Source: Gari tellinella
Taxonomy: Eukaryota > Mollusca > Bivalvia > Cardiida > Psammobiidae
Direction of reading: 5' to 3'
Length of the DNA stretch: 64,000 nt
Assembly (NCBI GenBank): GCA_922989275.2
Contig: OV277874.1
Coordinates: 20,448,154-20,512,153, forward strand
This document shows, piece by piece, positions 1 through 10,249 of the stretch (position 1 is its first letter; the number at the start of each line of letters is the position of its first letter). The notes under the pieces were generated by a model. That model saw only the letters and a list, made by a program, of their open reading frames with translations. It had not been told where the DNA came from and searched no databases. The translations under genes and the position numbers were made by a program.

Positions 1-55
1 GGATTTAGAGCACAACGGGTCATATAGAACGGTGTCTTCTTACTCTATACAAATT

Positions 56-303
56 ACAGTGGATAATCTGTTATTCTTTCCCAATAAACGCGTTTACGCT
101 AAAACTATTATTTGCAGTGCAAACAGTTTGGAGCCAGATCAGACGCCGGGTAACCCGGCGTCTGATCAGGCTCCAAACTGTTTGCCACCAAAATAAACAA
201 GAATTATCAGAATTGTCCAAAAGTTGTTCTTTTCTACGTTTTAGTGCTTTGCGTTTGCGTACGTTTGCGTTTAAACGGGAAAAAATAACAGATTCTCCAC
301 TGT
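56..303 (+). mobile_element. MITE family A, full length
   Basis: Terminal inverted repeats start CAGTGG and end CCACTG, and TA lies on both sides, the pattern of Tc1/mariner-like non-autonomous elements. The centre is a near-perfect palindrome built on GATCAGACGCCGGG. It has no coding capacity; a 97-residue frame through it is just the repeat read through. The + orientation is defined here as AATAAACGCG arm first. Confidence 0.85.
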
Positions 304-356
304 ATCACTGTCAATGCTGGATCATAGTTTCGTTTTCTCTAGCCCAAAGCCTAAAA

Positions 357-551
357 GTTAACCCCTTACTCCATAGTCTGTTTCAAGTTTTGACAATAGG
401 TGATTACTAAAAGCCGGTTACTTTCAGCCTGCTTTAAGCTACCGTCTAATAGAATAAAGAAAACAGTTCTCATTATACATATCAATGAACGTATAAATTC
501 ATTAAATTGGAACTATTTTCTTTCGTGTAGGAAGAAATTGACTCCGCTAAA
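357..551 (+). mobile_element. MITE family B, truncated
   Basis: It starts TTAACCCCTTACTCCATAG and carries part of the CAGCCTGCTTTAAG hairpin arm and the AACTATTTTCTT segment of B. The other terminus is missing; the sequence passes directly into a degenerate A copy, so one element has probably cut into the other. Confidence 0.65.
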
Positions 552-750
552 TTTTTTCCCAAATAAACGCGCTTAAATCCATTTCAAACAGTTTAAACAA
601 ATGTCAGATCAGACGCGGGGTAACTCGGCGTAAACTCATGCTTCAAACTGTTTGCCACTTATGTAAAAATTAACAGTCAGAGTTGTCAAAATGTTGACCT
701 TTTCCACATTTCATTGCAATGCGTTAGCGTTTCATTGGCATTTACAGACA
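552..750 (+). mobile_element. degenerate MITE family A
   Basis: A diverged A body is visible: CCCAAATAAACGCG, an AAACAGTTT arm, a GATCAGACGCG apex and the GCGTTAGCGTTTCATT tail. No intact terminus remains, so this is an old copy. Confidence 0.55.
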
Positions 751-885
751 TTACCGAATTCATTTCTCAATGCCCCCACACCCAACCCCACCCCATTCCA
801 ATACGCGGTGTCTGGTCTGGATCCAAACTATTTGCCAAGTGCACTTTTGTCGCTTACTGAGAGAAACTGTTATTCGGTAGATTTT

Positions 886-1116
886 CACCCCTTCACCGCT
901 TTATGATCGTCTGCTGCGGTATTGTTATCTGCAAGACACGTTTCAAAGTTAGATTTATGGTTTTATGACTTATGAAGTGTCGCTAAGAGTGTCAAACAGT
1001 TTGGTTCCTGACCAGACGCCGCGTCACGCGGCGTCTGGTCAGGATCCAAACTGTTTACTTTCGCGATTTTAAGCGTCATCCATAGTCTAAGGATTCTTTA
1101 CATAACTGTAACGGCG
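886..1116. mobile_element. MITE family C-like, degenerate ends
   Basis: It begins near CCCCTTCACCGC and has a strong palindrome at about 991-1060 with apex CGCCGCGTCACGCGGCG. The hairpin arms carry CCTGACCAGA in place of the usual CCTGATCAGA, and both arms changed together, so pairing is kept. Confidence 0.6.
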
Positions 1117-1128
1117 CCAAAAGGCAAT

Positions 1129-1263
1129 TTTTCAAACAGTTTAGATCCGAACTATTTGACACTCGAATTGACATTTCTTCTGTCAAAACAGCCCTACTCT
1201 GACTTGAAAATATCGCAGACGATACTATCGATGCAGACGACAATATGGCGGTATAAGGGTTAA
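1129..1263 (+). mobile_element. MITE family C fragment
   Basis: The right half of a C element: an AAACAGTTTAGATCC arm joined to GAACTATTTGACACTCG with the apex missing, then the GCAGACGACAATATGGCGGT tail ending in GGGTTAA. Confidence 0.6.
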
Positions 1264-1273
1264 AGCAGACGAT

Positions 1274-1521
1274 ACAGTGGAGAATCTGTTATTCTTTCCC
1301 GTTTAAACGCAAACGTACGCAAACGCAAAGCACTAAAACGTAGAAAAGAACAACTTTTTGACAATTCTGATATTTCATGTTTATCTTGGTGGCAAAAAGT
1401 TTGGAGCCTGATCAGACGCCGGGTTACCCGGCGTCTGATCTGGCTCCAAACTGTTTGCACTGCAAATAATAGTTTTAGCGTAAACGCGTTTATCGGGAAA
1501 GAATAACACATTCTCCACTGT
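1274..1521 (-). mobile_element. MITE family A, first copy of a tandem duplication
   Basis: A complete A element in reverse orientation (GTTTAAACGC arm first), with the full CCGGGTTACCCGG apex. It is the first part of a roughly 492-bp unit that is repeated directly from 1766. Confidence 0.85.
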
Positions 1522-1539
1522 TAAAAATTGCAGTGAAGA

Positions 1540-1723
1540 GATAACCTATTCTCTGCCTTACCCCGAGTGCACTAGTTATTTGCAAACAGTTTGGATCCTG
1601 ATCAGAACTGTTTGACACTCATTTCAATATTTCTTTAATCAAAATACATAAAAATTAAATTTCAGAAATAAAAGCAGACGATACATGCTTAAAATTGATG
1701 ACGTCACGGCAGTGAAGGGGTTA
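1540..1723 (+). mobile_element. MITE family C, apex deleted
   Basis: The CTGCCTTACCCCGAG left part and the ACGTCACGGCAGTGAAGGGG right end are C. The hairpin has collapsed: CCTGATCAGA is followed at once by ACTGTTTGAC, so the CGCCG apex and most of one arm are lost. An identical deletion is present in the duplicate at 2032. Confidence 0.7.
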
Positions 1724-1765
1724 CATCAACCCACTTTTTCACCGGCGGACTTGTTTATTACATGT

Positions 1766-2013
1766 ACAGTGGAGAATTTGTTATTCTTTCCCGTTTAAAC
1801 GCAAACGTACGCAAACGCAAAGCACTAAAACGTAGAAAAGAACAACTTTTTGACAATTCTTATATTTCATGTTTATCTTGGTGGCAAACAGTTTGGAGCC
1901 TGATCAGACGCCGGGTTACCCGGCGTCTGATCTGGCTCCAAACTGTTTGCACTGCAAATAATAGTTTTAGCGTAAACGCGTTTATCGGGAAAGAATAACA
2001 CATTCTCCACTGT
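1766..2013 (-). mobile_element. MITE family A, second copy of the duplication
   Basis: Nearly identical to the A element at 1274-1521, and in the same 492-bp direct repeat. Its terminus sits in the motif TACATGTACAGTGG. The matching position at the end of the second unit is 2255-2260. Confidence 0.85.
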
Positions 2014-2031
2014 TAAAAATTGCAGTGAAGA

Positions 2032-2215
2032 GATAACCTATTCACTGCCTTAACCCGAGTGCACTAGTTATTTGCAAACAGTTTGGATCCTGATCAGAAC
2101 TGTTTGACACTCATTTCAATATTTCTTTAATCAAAATACATAAAAATTAAATTTCAGAAATAAAAGCAGACGATACATGTTTAAAATTGATGACGTCACG
2201 GCAGTGAAGGGGTTA
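2032..2215 (+). mobile_element. MITE family C, apex deleted, duplicate
   Basis: A copy of 1540-1723 with the same hairpin deletion. This shows that the deletion came before the segmental duplication. Confidence 0.7.
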
Positions 2216-2307
2216 AATCAATCCACTTTTCCACCGGCGGACTTGTTTATTACATGTACATGCAATCAGCATAGATCTAGTTCAACACCGCGTTATTCAA
2301 TGTTTGA

Positions 2308-2559
2308 TTAACCCTTTCCCCAATAGAAGCGACTTTTAGCGTATTTAATTTATTCCTCCGCCGAAGAAAATAGTTCCAGTTCATACCCTCATGAACAATG
2401 ACCATTACAAATATTTTATATAGCCTAGCAGATTTTAGCTTAAAGCAGGCTGAAAGTAAAGCAGAATGTGCCTTAAGGCACATTCTGCTTTACTTTCAAC
2501 CTGCTTTAAGTAGTCACCCGTCTTCAAAACTAGAAGCAGGCTATGAGGTAAAGGGTTAA
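2308..2559 (-). mobile_element. MITE family B, full length
   Basis: Flanked by TTAA on both sides, with ends CCCTTTCCCC and GGTAAAGGG. The central palindrome is AAAGCAGGCTGAAAGTAAAG with apex GTGCCTTAAGGCAC. TTAA target duplication with a CCC end fits a piggyBac-like non-autonomous element; the class is inferred. Confidence 0.8.
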
Positions 2560-2573
2560 GATCAAATGTGAAA

Positions 2574-2730
2574 GGGCGTATTCATGATTAAATTTTAAAT
2601 AAAATAAAACATGTTAGAAATGATAATTTTATAGTTGTTAGTTATTTTGAAGATATTAAGTTATATAAAAAGAATTTGGACGAATATAGGACTGGTATAT
2701 TTTATTTAAAAGTTAATCATGAATATGCCC
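2574..2730. mobile_element. short foldback element
   Basis: Inverted ends GGGCGTATTCATGATTAAA and TTAATCATGAATATGCCC enclose an AT-rich centre, about 157 bp in all. No clear target duplication or coding capacity. The family is not recognised. Confidence 0.6.
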
Positions 2731-2837
2731 TATCACACAAAGCTGTTCTCAGGTATTTTCTATGAAAATGCGTAAATATATGATCTTACATTCATGAGTG
2801 CTCATTATCTAGTTGTTGTTTTTTTTTTTTAAAAAAA

Positions 2838-2985
2838 GTTGAGTAAAATAATATGACGCGAGCTTGGTAAGAGTCATGTAAATTTTAATAAACGAGTTTA
2901 TAACGAAGGACGGTGCAGATCCTGATCTGTGTACTCATTTCGGAATCTTCTGACCTTGGTCTTCACTGTTTACATAGGAATCATT
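2838..2985. repeat. dispersed repeat fragment
   Basis: The stretch GTTGAGTAAAATAATATGAC with the following GCGAGCTT occurs inverted near 47075-47110. A second part of that same locus (GCGCTTGTGGACGAACAGG) is found at about 3937-3960. This suggests one old repeat split here by later insertions. Confidence 0.4.
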
Positions 2986-3198
2986 ACAGTGGAGAATCTG
3001 TTATTCTTTCCCAATAAACGCGTTTACGCTAAAACTACTATTTGCAGTGCAAACAGTTTGGAGCCAGATCAGACGCCGGTAACCAAGATAAACATGAAAT
3101 ATCAGAATTGGGCAAAAGTTGTTCTTTTCTACGTTTTAGTGCTTTGCGTTTGCGTACGTTTGCGTTTAAATGGGAAAGAATAACAGATTCCCCACTGT
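2986..3198 (+). mobile_element. MITE family A with deleted hairpin half
   Basis: Both A termini are present, but the left hairpin arm runs through CAGACGCCGG straight into TAACCAAGATAAACATG. The whole second arm of the palindrome is therefore absent, with the break exactly at the apex. Confidence 0.8.
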
Positions 3199-3214
3199 AT
3201 ATATGGTTATGAAT

Positions 3215-3564
3215 GAAAGGTTGAATTAAGATATATTTTTGTTCTTGTTAATTGCTAGTTAATATTGATGGTGTTATTTTACTGTTAGTTATATGTTTAG
3301 TATTCAATGCCTTGTATATATATGTCTAAATGACACTTTATTTCTCCTACGAAAATATTTTCTTCCTCCAAACTGTTTTCATGTGTTTGCTATTACCAGT
3401 ATATTGTTAAGGCTATGAATGTATGTACATTTTATGCCTAATAAAATATTCTGTATTCTGTATATTCTATTCTGTATATAAGTTGAGGGCCTCATGGGAT
3501 GTCGAGTTTTATCATATGAGCTCTCTCGTTAAATAAAGTCTTTATTATCAGTATTACAAATGAT
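3215..3564 (+). mobile_element. non-LTR retrotransposon 3' tail
   Basis: Non-coding sequence runs to GCCTAATAAAATATTCTG, then a short ATTCTGTATTCTG tandem tail, as at the 3' ends of CR1/L2-type LINEs. The last part (3478-3564) is repeated at 3793-3881. The source element cannot be named. Confidence 0.5.
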
Positions 3565-3764
3565 GCAGTGGAGAATTTGTTATTCTTTCCCGTTCAAACG
3601 CAAACGTACGCAAACGCAAATCGCTAAAACGTAGAAAAGAACAACTTTTGGACAATTCTGATATTTCATGTTTATCTTGGTGGCAAACAGTTTGGAGCCT
3701 GGTCAGACGCCGGGTTACCCGGCGTCTGATCTGGCTCAAATAATAGTTTCAGCGTAAACGCGTG
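3565..3764 (-). mobile_element. MITE family A, truncated
   Basis: The left terminus and hairpin are intact, but the element stops in AGCGTAAACGCGTG without its second terminus. It lies between two copies of an approximately 88-bp sequence (3478-3564 and 3793-3881), suggesting a duplication-associated insertion. Confidence 0.7.
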
Positions 3765-3881
3765 TAGTTATATGTTTAGTATGCAATGCCTTGTATATAA
3801 GTTGAGGGCCTCATGGGATGTCGATTTTATCAAATGAGCTCTCTCGTTAAATAAAGTCTTTATTATCAGTATTACAAATGA
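3765..3881 (+). repeat. direct repeat of 3286-3318 and 3478-3564
   Basis: The AGTTATATGTTTAGTATGCA start and the TTGAGGGCCTCATGGGATG to GTATTACAAATGAT part repeat upstream sequence on the other side of the A element. The intervening LINE-tail sequence is missing from this copy. Confidence 0.65.
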
Positions 3882-4181
3882 TAAGTACTAAGCACGAATG
3901 TGAGATTCTATTTATCACATAACGTTTTCAAACACCTGTAGCGCTTGTGGACGAACAGGTTAGGTCAGAACCCGAAAACGATATTTCTCAAGTGGAATAC
4001 GATATTTATATAATGGTTTTATACCACTCCCAGGTCTCAAGTTATGCGATAAAACATTATTTACTTAGTTATTTTTAACAATAGATCTACTTGTATATGT
4101 ATTGCCCATTGTATGCCTTTTTCTGATCATTTGATAAAGAGATTGGGTTTCATTACATACAGTTTCACTGCTCTTACACAT
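3882..4181. other. no gene seen; repeat trace only
   Basis: AT-rich sequence with no exon-like frame. The only recognisable piece is the 3937-3960 match to the locus near 46875. Confidence 0.5.
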
Positions 4182-4430
4182 ACAGTGGAGAAAACGTTAT
4201 TCTTTCCCAATAAACGCGTTTAGGCTAGAACTATTATTTCAATTGCAAACAGTTTGGAGCCAGATCAGAGGCCGGGTAACCCGGCGTCTGATCAGGCTCC
4301 AAACTGTTTGCCACTCAGATAAAAATAAAAAGGCAGGATTATAAAACAGTTGCCATTTTCTACATTTTAGTGCGATGCTTTTGTGTTTCGTTTGCGTTTA
4401 AACGGGAAAGAATAACGTTTTCTCCACTGT
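4182..4430 (+). mobile_element. MITE family A, variant ends
   Basis: Full length, with the variant terminus GTGGAGAAAACGTTATTC, the full hairpin and GCCACTCAGAT after it. This end variant recurs at 44758 and 47359, so A has subfamilies. Confidence 0.8.
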
Positions 4431-4860
4431 TACAATTAGTTTTGCATTTGCATAAAAAGTATTTGTCCTATTCATACGCCGAGTACATCGGCTTCTGAAT
4501 CGTATGAGCATTTCCTTTATATTAATTTGCTAGTATAAGCTTGTGCGGAAAAAGTCTATGTCGCCAAGACGCATTTCCACTCGCCCGCAAGAAAACTCGC
4601 ATATGCGAAAGGCCTTAATTAAATGGAAATTGGACTTGGTCATTATGCGTTTCAGGGCTGGACAGCTTAAGCAAATCATTCAAGCGGAATTTTTTTAACC
4701 TGGTCAACCCCTTAGTTTCTCTTCCGACACTTCGATTTTTTATGCTTCGTAATGCAGGCGTAAATTATTTACTTTTTCCCTGTTATTCGTAACTTTTATA
4801 TATTTGCAATTAGTTAAGATGCAGATCAGACGGCACGAATACGGAATTAACAGAAGACAA
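4431..4860. other. no gene seen
   Basis: AT-rich sequence. A weak palindrome lies at about 4470-4510 (CATACGCCGAG/CTTCTGAATCG), perhaps the decayed remains of a family C hairpin. Confidence 0.4.
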
Positions 4861-5082
4861 GAGAAGGCGCTGTTCTTTCCCATTAAATGCGTTTAGAATA
4901 CGAAAACTGTTATTTTCTTGGCGAACAGTTTGGAGTAACCCGGCGTCTGATCAGGCTCCAAACTGTTTGACACTCAGATTAACATAGACCATATATAAGA
5001 AATGTAAAACGATATTACTTTCTACATTTTAGTGCAATGCGTTTGCAGTTTGTATGTTTTTAAACGGGAGAGAATGCGCTGT
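4861..5082 (+). mobile_element. degenerate MITE family A
   Basis: Recognisable ends GAGAAGGCGCTGTTC and GAGAGAATGCGCTGTA. The left hairpin arm is cut short (AGTTTGGAGTAACCCGG), so about half of the palindrome has been lost at the apex. Confidence 0.65.
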
Positions 5083-5149
5083 ATAACACTTTCGCATTCA
5101 TAACTCGATGTGCTTTTAAATTATTGATCTTTAACATCAGTATACATGT

Positions 5150-5397
5150 ACAGTGGAGAATCTGTTATTCTTTCCCGTTTAAACGCAAACGTACGCAAAC
5201 GCAAAGCGCTAAAACGTAGAAAAGAACAACTTTTGGACAATTCTGATATTTCATATTTATCTTGGTAGCAAACAGTTTGGAGCCTGATCAGACGCCGGGT
5301 TACCCGGCGTCTGATCTGGCTCCAAACTGTTTGCACTGCAAATAATAGTTTTAGCGTAAACGCGTTTATTGGGAAAGAATAACAGATTCTCCACTGT
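5150..5397 (-). mobile_element. MITE family A, full length
   Basis: Complete and close to consensus, with TA on both sides. The frame through it repeats the same product seen in every reverse-oriented A copy and is not a gene. Confidence 0.85.
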
Positions 5398-5506
5398 AAC
5401 ATCAGTATACATGTACATGTATATACATTTACTCATTTACATATAATTATACAGCCGAAGAAGATATTATACTTTTACAATAGGTACACGTTTGATACAT
5501 GTACAT

Positions 5507-5754
5507 ACAGTGGAGAATCTGTTATTCTTTCCCGTTTAAACGCAAACGTACGAAAACGCAAAACACTAAAACGTAGAAAAATACAACTTTTTGACAATTC
5601 TGATAATTCATCTTTATCTTGGTGGCAAACTGTTTGGAGCCTGATCAGACGCCGGGTCACCCGGCGTCTGATCTGGCTCCAAACTGTTTGCACTGCAAAT
5701 AATAATTTTAGCGTAAACGCGTTTATTGGGAAAGTATAACAGATTCTCCACTGT
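5507..5754 (-). mobile_element. MITE family A, full length
   Basis: Complete copy with apex CCGGGTCACCCGG. It is followed directly by a 42-bp solo terminal unit at 5755-5796. Confidence 0.85.
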
Positions 5755-5796
5755 ATGACGTCACTAATGACGTCAGAATAACAGTTTCTCCACTGT
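5755..5796 (+). repeat. solo A terminus joined to TGACGTCA palindrome
   Basis: TGACGTCACTAATGACGTCA is followed by GAATAACAGTTTCTCCACTG, an A terminus without an A body. The same unit is found at 7439, at 10905 and in multimer form at 50650-50815. Confidence 0.7.
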
Positions 5797-5884
5797 ATCA
5801 AAACAAACTACAGTGCCCACTTCCGACAACGGTCATCCGAGCAACGACCCATTCCGAGCAAAACTTCTTGCTGCTGTTCCTTGT

Positions 5885-6132
5885 ACAGTGGAGAATACCT
5901 TATTCTTTCCCGTTTAAACGAAACGAAACGCAAACGCAAAACGCTAAAACGGAGAAAAGTGCAACTTTTCGACAATTCTGATAATTCAATTTTATCTTGG
6001 TGGCAAACAGTTTGGAGCCTGATCAGACGCCGGGTTACCCGGCGTCTGATCTGGCTCCAAACTTTTTGCAATAGAAATAATAGTTTTAGCGTAAACGCGT
6101 TTATTGGGAAAGAATAACGTTTTCTCCACTGT
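5885..6132 (-). mobile_element. MITE family A, full length
   Basis: Complete reverse copy. Its two ends differ (GTGGAGAATACCTTATTC against AACGTTTTCTCCACTG). It is closely matched by the copy at 58453-58700. Confidence 0.85.
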
Positions 6133-6421
6133 ACAATTAATTTATGCAAAACTCTTTCGCTGCTGCCTGTTGTTGGTTTTTGCTTGAAATTGTCGTCTGT
6201 TGTTTTTTTCTTCTCAAATCTGAATTAAGCGCTAGACGTTTTTAAGGCAACTATATGTAGCCAATCTTATACATGTACGAGCGCATTTGGCGCGAGTCTA
6301 ATCGTTTCTGTTCGCCAAGAACAATCGTGGAGCTTAACACAACGCCCTGCAGCAAACTGCTAACTGGGAATGTATTCATTACATGCCTTTATAATTATAC
6401 ACGACAAATGAATAAAAAGTA
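6133..6421. other. no feature seen
   Basis: AT-rich spacer without exon-like frames or recognisable repeats. Confidence 0.4.
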
Positions 6422-6519
6422 ATTTAACCCTTTCACTCTCAATAAAGCGCATTTGCAAACAGTTTTGATCCTGATCAGACGCCTCACAGGATCAAAACTG
6501 TTGCTACTTATTTTGAAAT
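6422..6519 (+). mobile_element. MITE family C fragment
   Basis: TTTAACCCTTTCACTC start and a shortened hairpin (GATCCTGATCAGACGCC, then CACAGGATC). The right end is missing. Confidence 0.55.
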
Positions 6520-7270
6520 GACTTCAGTTGTACTGCCTCAAACTTTACCAGAAAAAAATGCGAATGCTAAAAGATCTAAACCCCGATTGCTTATTAGCCG
6601 GACAGTACATGTACTTTAAACGGACGATACACGATCGAATGCACACCATCCTGTCGAGCTGTCGGCCTTCTTATTTTGTGCTAAGCAAGACTAAAGGACC
6701 TGTCAGCCAATGAATTAGCTGCATTTCTACATATCCTGTCAGCTCAAAGGGTACATGCGTTCACGTCTACGGCTCGTTAGCCAATCAGAAGTAAGCTATT
6801 TACTTTGCAGTATAATAAATATGTGTACGAGACGTCACACTTATCAAAAACGACGTCATAGTAAAATACAAACGGTACATGTATGATGTCATACAATAAA
6901 AGGAGTATGATACAGACTTTTGAATTTTTCTGAACAAATACATGTACACGCGGAAAAGCTCGGCATCACAGAAAGGCATAAAATAAACTAGTATATAAAT
7001 ACATGTCTCAAGTTTTTATAAATACTAGCACTTTCACAGTCCATGCATACGTTTCTCTTAAGTAAGAAAATGAAGCATGACGAAAAAAAACTACCCGCAA
7101 ACATTATTGATTTTCTCCCAAAATACTACCATTTTCACTAACTTAAAGTGTATGAATCTATGTGTGTACAAGGATAGCGGACCACTTGGATGGATCGTGA
7201 GTTGATTTGTCTTCTATTTTGAAATGCACGGCAACGTCTTAAACCTCTGCGTGTTGCCGGAGAGTCGAGT
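6520..7270. other. no gene seen
   Basis: Short frames of about 60 codons lack splice or domain support. No recognisable repeat family. Confidence 0.4.
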
Positions 7271-7274
7271 TACT

Positions 7275-7350
7275 TATCAAAAACAGTTTGGATTCAGATG
7301 AGAGGCCGAGTAACTCGGCGTCTCATCTGCATTCAAACTTTTTTGAAACG
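7275..7350. mobile_element. type 1 hairpin, family C-like
   Basis: AAACAGTTTGGATTCAGATG is mirrored by CATCTGCATTCAAACTTTTT around GAGTAACTC. Both arms carry GATGAGA in place of GATCAGA, so the pairing is kept. No termini found. Confidence 0.55.
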
Positions 7351-7438
7351 CTGATTATGTTTTTTGAACGAAAAGACTAAAGCAGAGAGTTTTTGTAAAC
7401 GACAGTTACAAAGCGTGTGCAGATGGTTAAAGCGACAT

Positions 7439-7480
7439 ACAGTGGAGAATCTGTTATTCTGACGTCATTAGTGACGTCAT
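7439..7480 (+). repeat. solo A terminus joined to TGACGTCA palindrome
   Basis: An A terminus (ACAGTGGAGAATCTGTTATT) is followed by CTGACGTCATTAGTGACGTCA and then immediately by a second A terminus that starts a real A element. Confidence 0.75.
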
Positions 7481-7718
7481 ACAGTGGAGAATCTGTTATT
7501 CTTTCCCGTTTATACGCAAACGCAAAGCACTAAAACGTAGAAAAGAACAACTTTTGGACAATTCTGATAATTCTTGTTTATCTTGGTGGCAAACAGTTTG
7601 GAGCCTGATCAGACGCCGGGTTACCCGGCGTCTGATCTGGCTCCAAACTGTTTGCACTGCAAATAATAGTTTTAGCGTAAACGCGTTTATTGGGAAAGAA
7701 TAACAGATTCTCCACTGT
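7481..7718 (-). mobile_element. MITE family A, nearly full length
   Basis: Complete reverse copy with a short deletion in the GTTTATACGCAAACG arm. Confidence 0.85.
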
Positions 7719-7779
7719 AATATCTGTTGAATGTAGGATAAAGGTAAAAGTAGAACAGAAACCGGAGTAGATTGTGTGA

Positions 7780-8382
7780 ACCCTGTACTCCATTGAGGCG
7801 CATTTTCATGATTTTGATTTATTCTTCCACTGAAGAAAATACAGCGTTCCCTCTCTACAACGGCCCTCCAAACAACGACTCCCTCCTTACAACGACATTC
7901 ACCGCTGTTCCCACGAAAATTATGTTTTATGCTTGCACTGATGCATCTTTATCTACCTAAAATTGTTGTCTGCTGTTTTTCTTACATAAATGACATTTTG
8001 ACAGAAAAAAATCATAATGACAAATGACAAACAGCTTGAATCCAGATCAGACGCCGCGTCACGCGGCGTCTGATCTGGATTCGAGCTGTTTGCAACTGTT
8101 AACCAAGTTCCCTCCATATAACGACTCCCTCTGAACAACGCACACATTTGTTGTCTCCCATTGGGTGTCGTTGTAGAGAGGGAAGCTGTAGCTCCACTTG
8201 ATACAGTCATGAATATGTATCATAAGAAATGTATAGTTCATATAATCAAGAAGATGAAAACTGTAAGCAGGCTGAAAATAAAGCGGAATGCGCTTGAAGG
8301 TGCATTCCGCTTTACTTTCAACCTACTTTAAGTGGTCACCTGTCTTCAATACAAGAAACAGGCTATAGCGTAAAGGGTTAAG
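7780..8382 (-). mobile_element. MITE family B interrupted by family D
   Basis: The outer part from about 7790 to 7840 (GGCGCATTTTCATG, ATTCTTCCACTGAAGAAAAT) and from 8190 to 8382 (hairpin, then GCGTAAAGGGTTAAG) are the two halves of one B element. A D element at 7841-8189 is inserted between them. Confidence 0.7.
7841..8189 (+). mobile_element. MITE family D, full length
   Basis: Ends CAGCGTTCCCTCTCTACAAC and AGAGAGGGAAGCTG. Central palindrome AAACAGCTTGAATCCAGATC with apex CGCCGCGTCACGCGGCG. It sits inside a B element, and TA flanks fit Tc1/mariner-like insertion. Confidence 0.8.
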
Positions 8383-8543
8383 CATAAAGTTTTTGTGGAT
8401 GAGGGTTAAATAATCTTTATTGGTGGAAGTCAAATGTGTATATAGCAGAGAGTTCTTGTGAATATCAGATGGATTTGTTTTATTTATTGAAGTCAAACTT
8501 ACATTGAGCAGAAATCTCCAGTGGACCGTAAGTGGATTCTTTC
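8383..8543. other. no feature seen
   Basis: Short AT-rich spacer between B and element K. Confidence 0.3.
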
Positions 8544-8549
8544 CTGGTC

Positions 8550-8908
8550 TGTAGAACCTTATATGTCACAAAACTTATATGTCACAATTGTGACGTATAC
8601 GTGCGAATTTATCACAATTAGGGTTGCGACAGCCTTTTTGATAGGGTTGACATTAGAACCGTATATGTCACAAAATTGCGAATTTGTCACAACGTGACTT
8701 TTTGATAGGGTTGATATTAGAAACGCATAAATGTCGTTTATTATAGTGTCACCCCTAGCGAAGTAGGACCAGTCACATTTGTGACGTATACGTTTTGTGA
8801 CATATGAGGCTCTAACATAAACGTATATGTCACAACCCTATTGTGATGAATTCGCACGTATACGTCACAATTGTGACATATACGTTTTGTGACCTATAAG
8901 GCTCTACA
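8550..8908. mobile_element. foldback DNA transposon K
   Basis: Long inverted ends start TGTAGAACCTTATATGTCAC and finish with the mirror GTGACCTATAAGGCTCTACA. CTGGTC lies directly on both sides (8544-8549 and 8909-8914), a 6-bp target duplication. The interior holds further GTGACGTATACGT palindromes. A hAT-type non-autonomous element is possible; no transposase frame is present. Confidence 0.7.
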
Positions 8909-8948
8909 CTGGTCACAGTTGTTTTAGGCGACACTTCTTTAACCCGTT

Positions 8949-9206
8949 ACAGTGAAAACGACTTAATTCTTTCTCAATAAAAGGGTTTATGCTTTAACTG
9001 TACGCTTTATTTCCATTACAAACAGTTTCGAGCCAGATCAGACGCCGGGTAACCCGGAGTCTGATCAGGCTCCAAACTGTTTGACCCTTATATTAACATG
9101 AATAGTCAGAATTGTCGCAACGATGTCATTTTCTACGTTTTAATGCAATGCGTTTACATTTCGTTTGCGTTTTTAAAAACGGAAAAGAATAACGTCTTCT
9201 CCACTC
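8949..9206 (+). mobile_element. diverged MITE family A
   Basis: ACAGTGAAAACGACTTAATT start, full hairpin and CGTCTTCTCCACT end. Its right end runs directly into a family B-like sequence. Confidence 0.7.
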
Positions 9207-9410
9207 TACCCTATAGCCTGTTTCTAGTTTTGAAGATAGATGACCTTTGCCTAATGCGCATTCGGTTTTACTATCAACCTGTTTTAAGCTACCATCTGCT
9301 AGGATAGCTATGGTTCTTCTGTCAAAATGTCCAATAAGTAACTTTGAGAAAAATGGAGCAAACTAAAATGTTACATGTAAGTAGACGATATCGCAGCAGT
9401 GAAAACGTTA
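9207..9410 (+). mobile_element. chimera of B left half and C/D right end
   Basis: CCCTATAGCCTGTTTCTAGT and the CAACCTGTTTTAAGC arm are B. From about 9320 the sequence is C/D-like: TGTCAAAATGTCCAATAAGT, then CAGACGATATCGCAGCAGTG and AACGTTAA. Confidence 0.6.
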
Positions 9411-9415
9411 AACAT

Positions 9416-9624
9416 ACAGTGGAGAATCTGTTATTCATTCGCAATAAACGCGTTTACGCTAAAACTATTATTTGCAGTGCGTCTGATCAGGCTCCAAACT
9501 GTTTGCCACCAAGATAAACATGAAATATCAGAATTGTCCGAAAGTTGTTCTTTTCTACGTTTTAGTGTTTTGCGTTTGCGTACGTTTGCGTTTAAACGGG
9601 AAAGAATAACAGATTCTCCACTGT
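9416..9624 (+). mobile_element. MITE family A with deleted hairpin half
   Basis: Both termini are intact. ATTTGCAGTGCGTCTGATCAG shows that the left arm and apex were removed, leaving only the right arm. This is the mirror case of 2986-3198. Confidence 0.8.
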
Positions 9625-9634
9625 ACATGAGTTG

Positions 9635-9710
9635 TTTCGGGCACTGCAACAAGTGTTGTTGTAAGGAGACAATCGTTGTTCGGAGGGACGTTGTAGGGAG
9701 GGAACACTGT
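9635..9710 (-). mobile_element. MITE family D left end
   Basis: TTGTTCGGAGGGACGTTGTA and GGGAGGGAACACTGT are one end of D. Nothing else of the element is present. Confidence 0.6.
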
Positions 9711-9774
9711 GTGACATTCTGTGTCGCGGTGCCGTAAAACTCACCCTTCATTCACTCAATAATGACAAACAAGG

Positions 9775-10000
9775 TACAGAGAAAAATACGTTATTCGTTC
9801 CTAATAAACGCGTGTTTTTGCTAAGACAATTATTTCCCTGGCAAACTATTTGGAGACAGAGCAGACGCCGGGTAACAAGGAGTCTGGTCAGGTTTCAAAC
9901 TCTTTGCGATGCAGATAATAATTTATAAGAAATTCAGAATTGTCAAAAAATGAAATGTTTGCATCTCATTGCAATGTGTTTGCGTTTAAACGGGAACGAA
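9775..10000 (+). mobile_element. degenerate MITE family A, cut by a younger A
   Basis: A diverged A copy that ends in CGGGAACGAA where the terminus should follow. A near-consensus A starts there at 10002, so a younger A inserted into the old one. Confidence 0.65.
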
Positions 10001-10001
10001 T

Positions 10002-10249
10002 ACAGTGGAGAATCTGTTATACTTTCCCGATAAACGCGTTTACGCTAAAACTATTATTTGCAGTGCAAACAGTTTGGAGCCGGATCAGACGCCGGGTAAC
10101 CCGGCGTCTGATCTGGCTCCAAACTGTTTGCCACCAAGATAAACATGAATTATCAGAATTGTCCAAAAGTTGTTCTTTTCTATGCTTTCGTGCTTTGCGT
10201 TTGCGTACGTTTGCGTTTAAACGGGAAAGAATAACAGATTCTCCACTGT
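10002..10249 (+). mobile_element. MITE family A, full length
   Basis: Near-consensus copy inserted at the tail of an older A element. Confidence 0.85.

Noticed and set aside
8059..8241. Short frames on the minus strand across a D element
   Set aside because: They read through the D hairpin and end; no evidence of coding.
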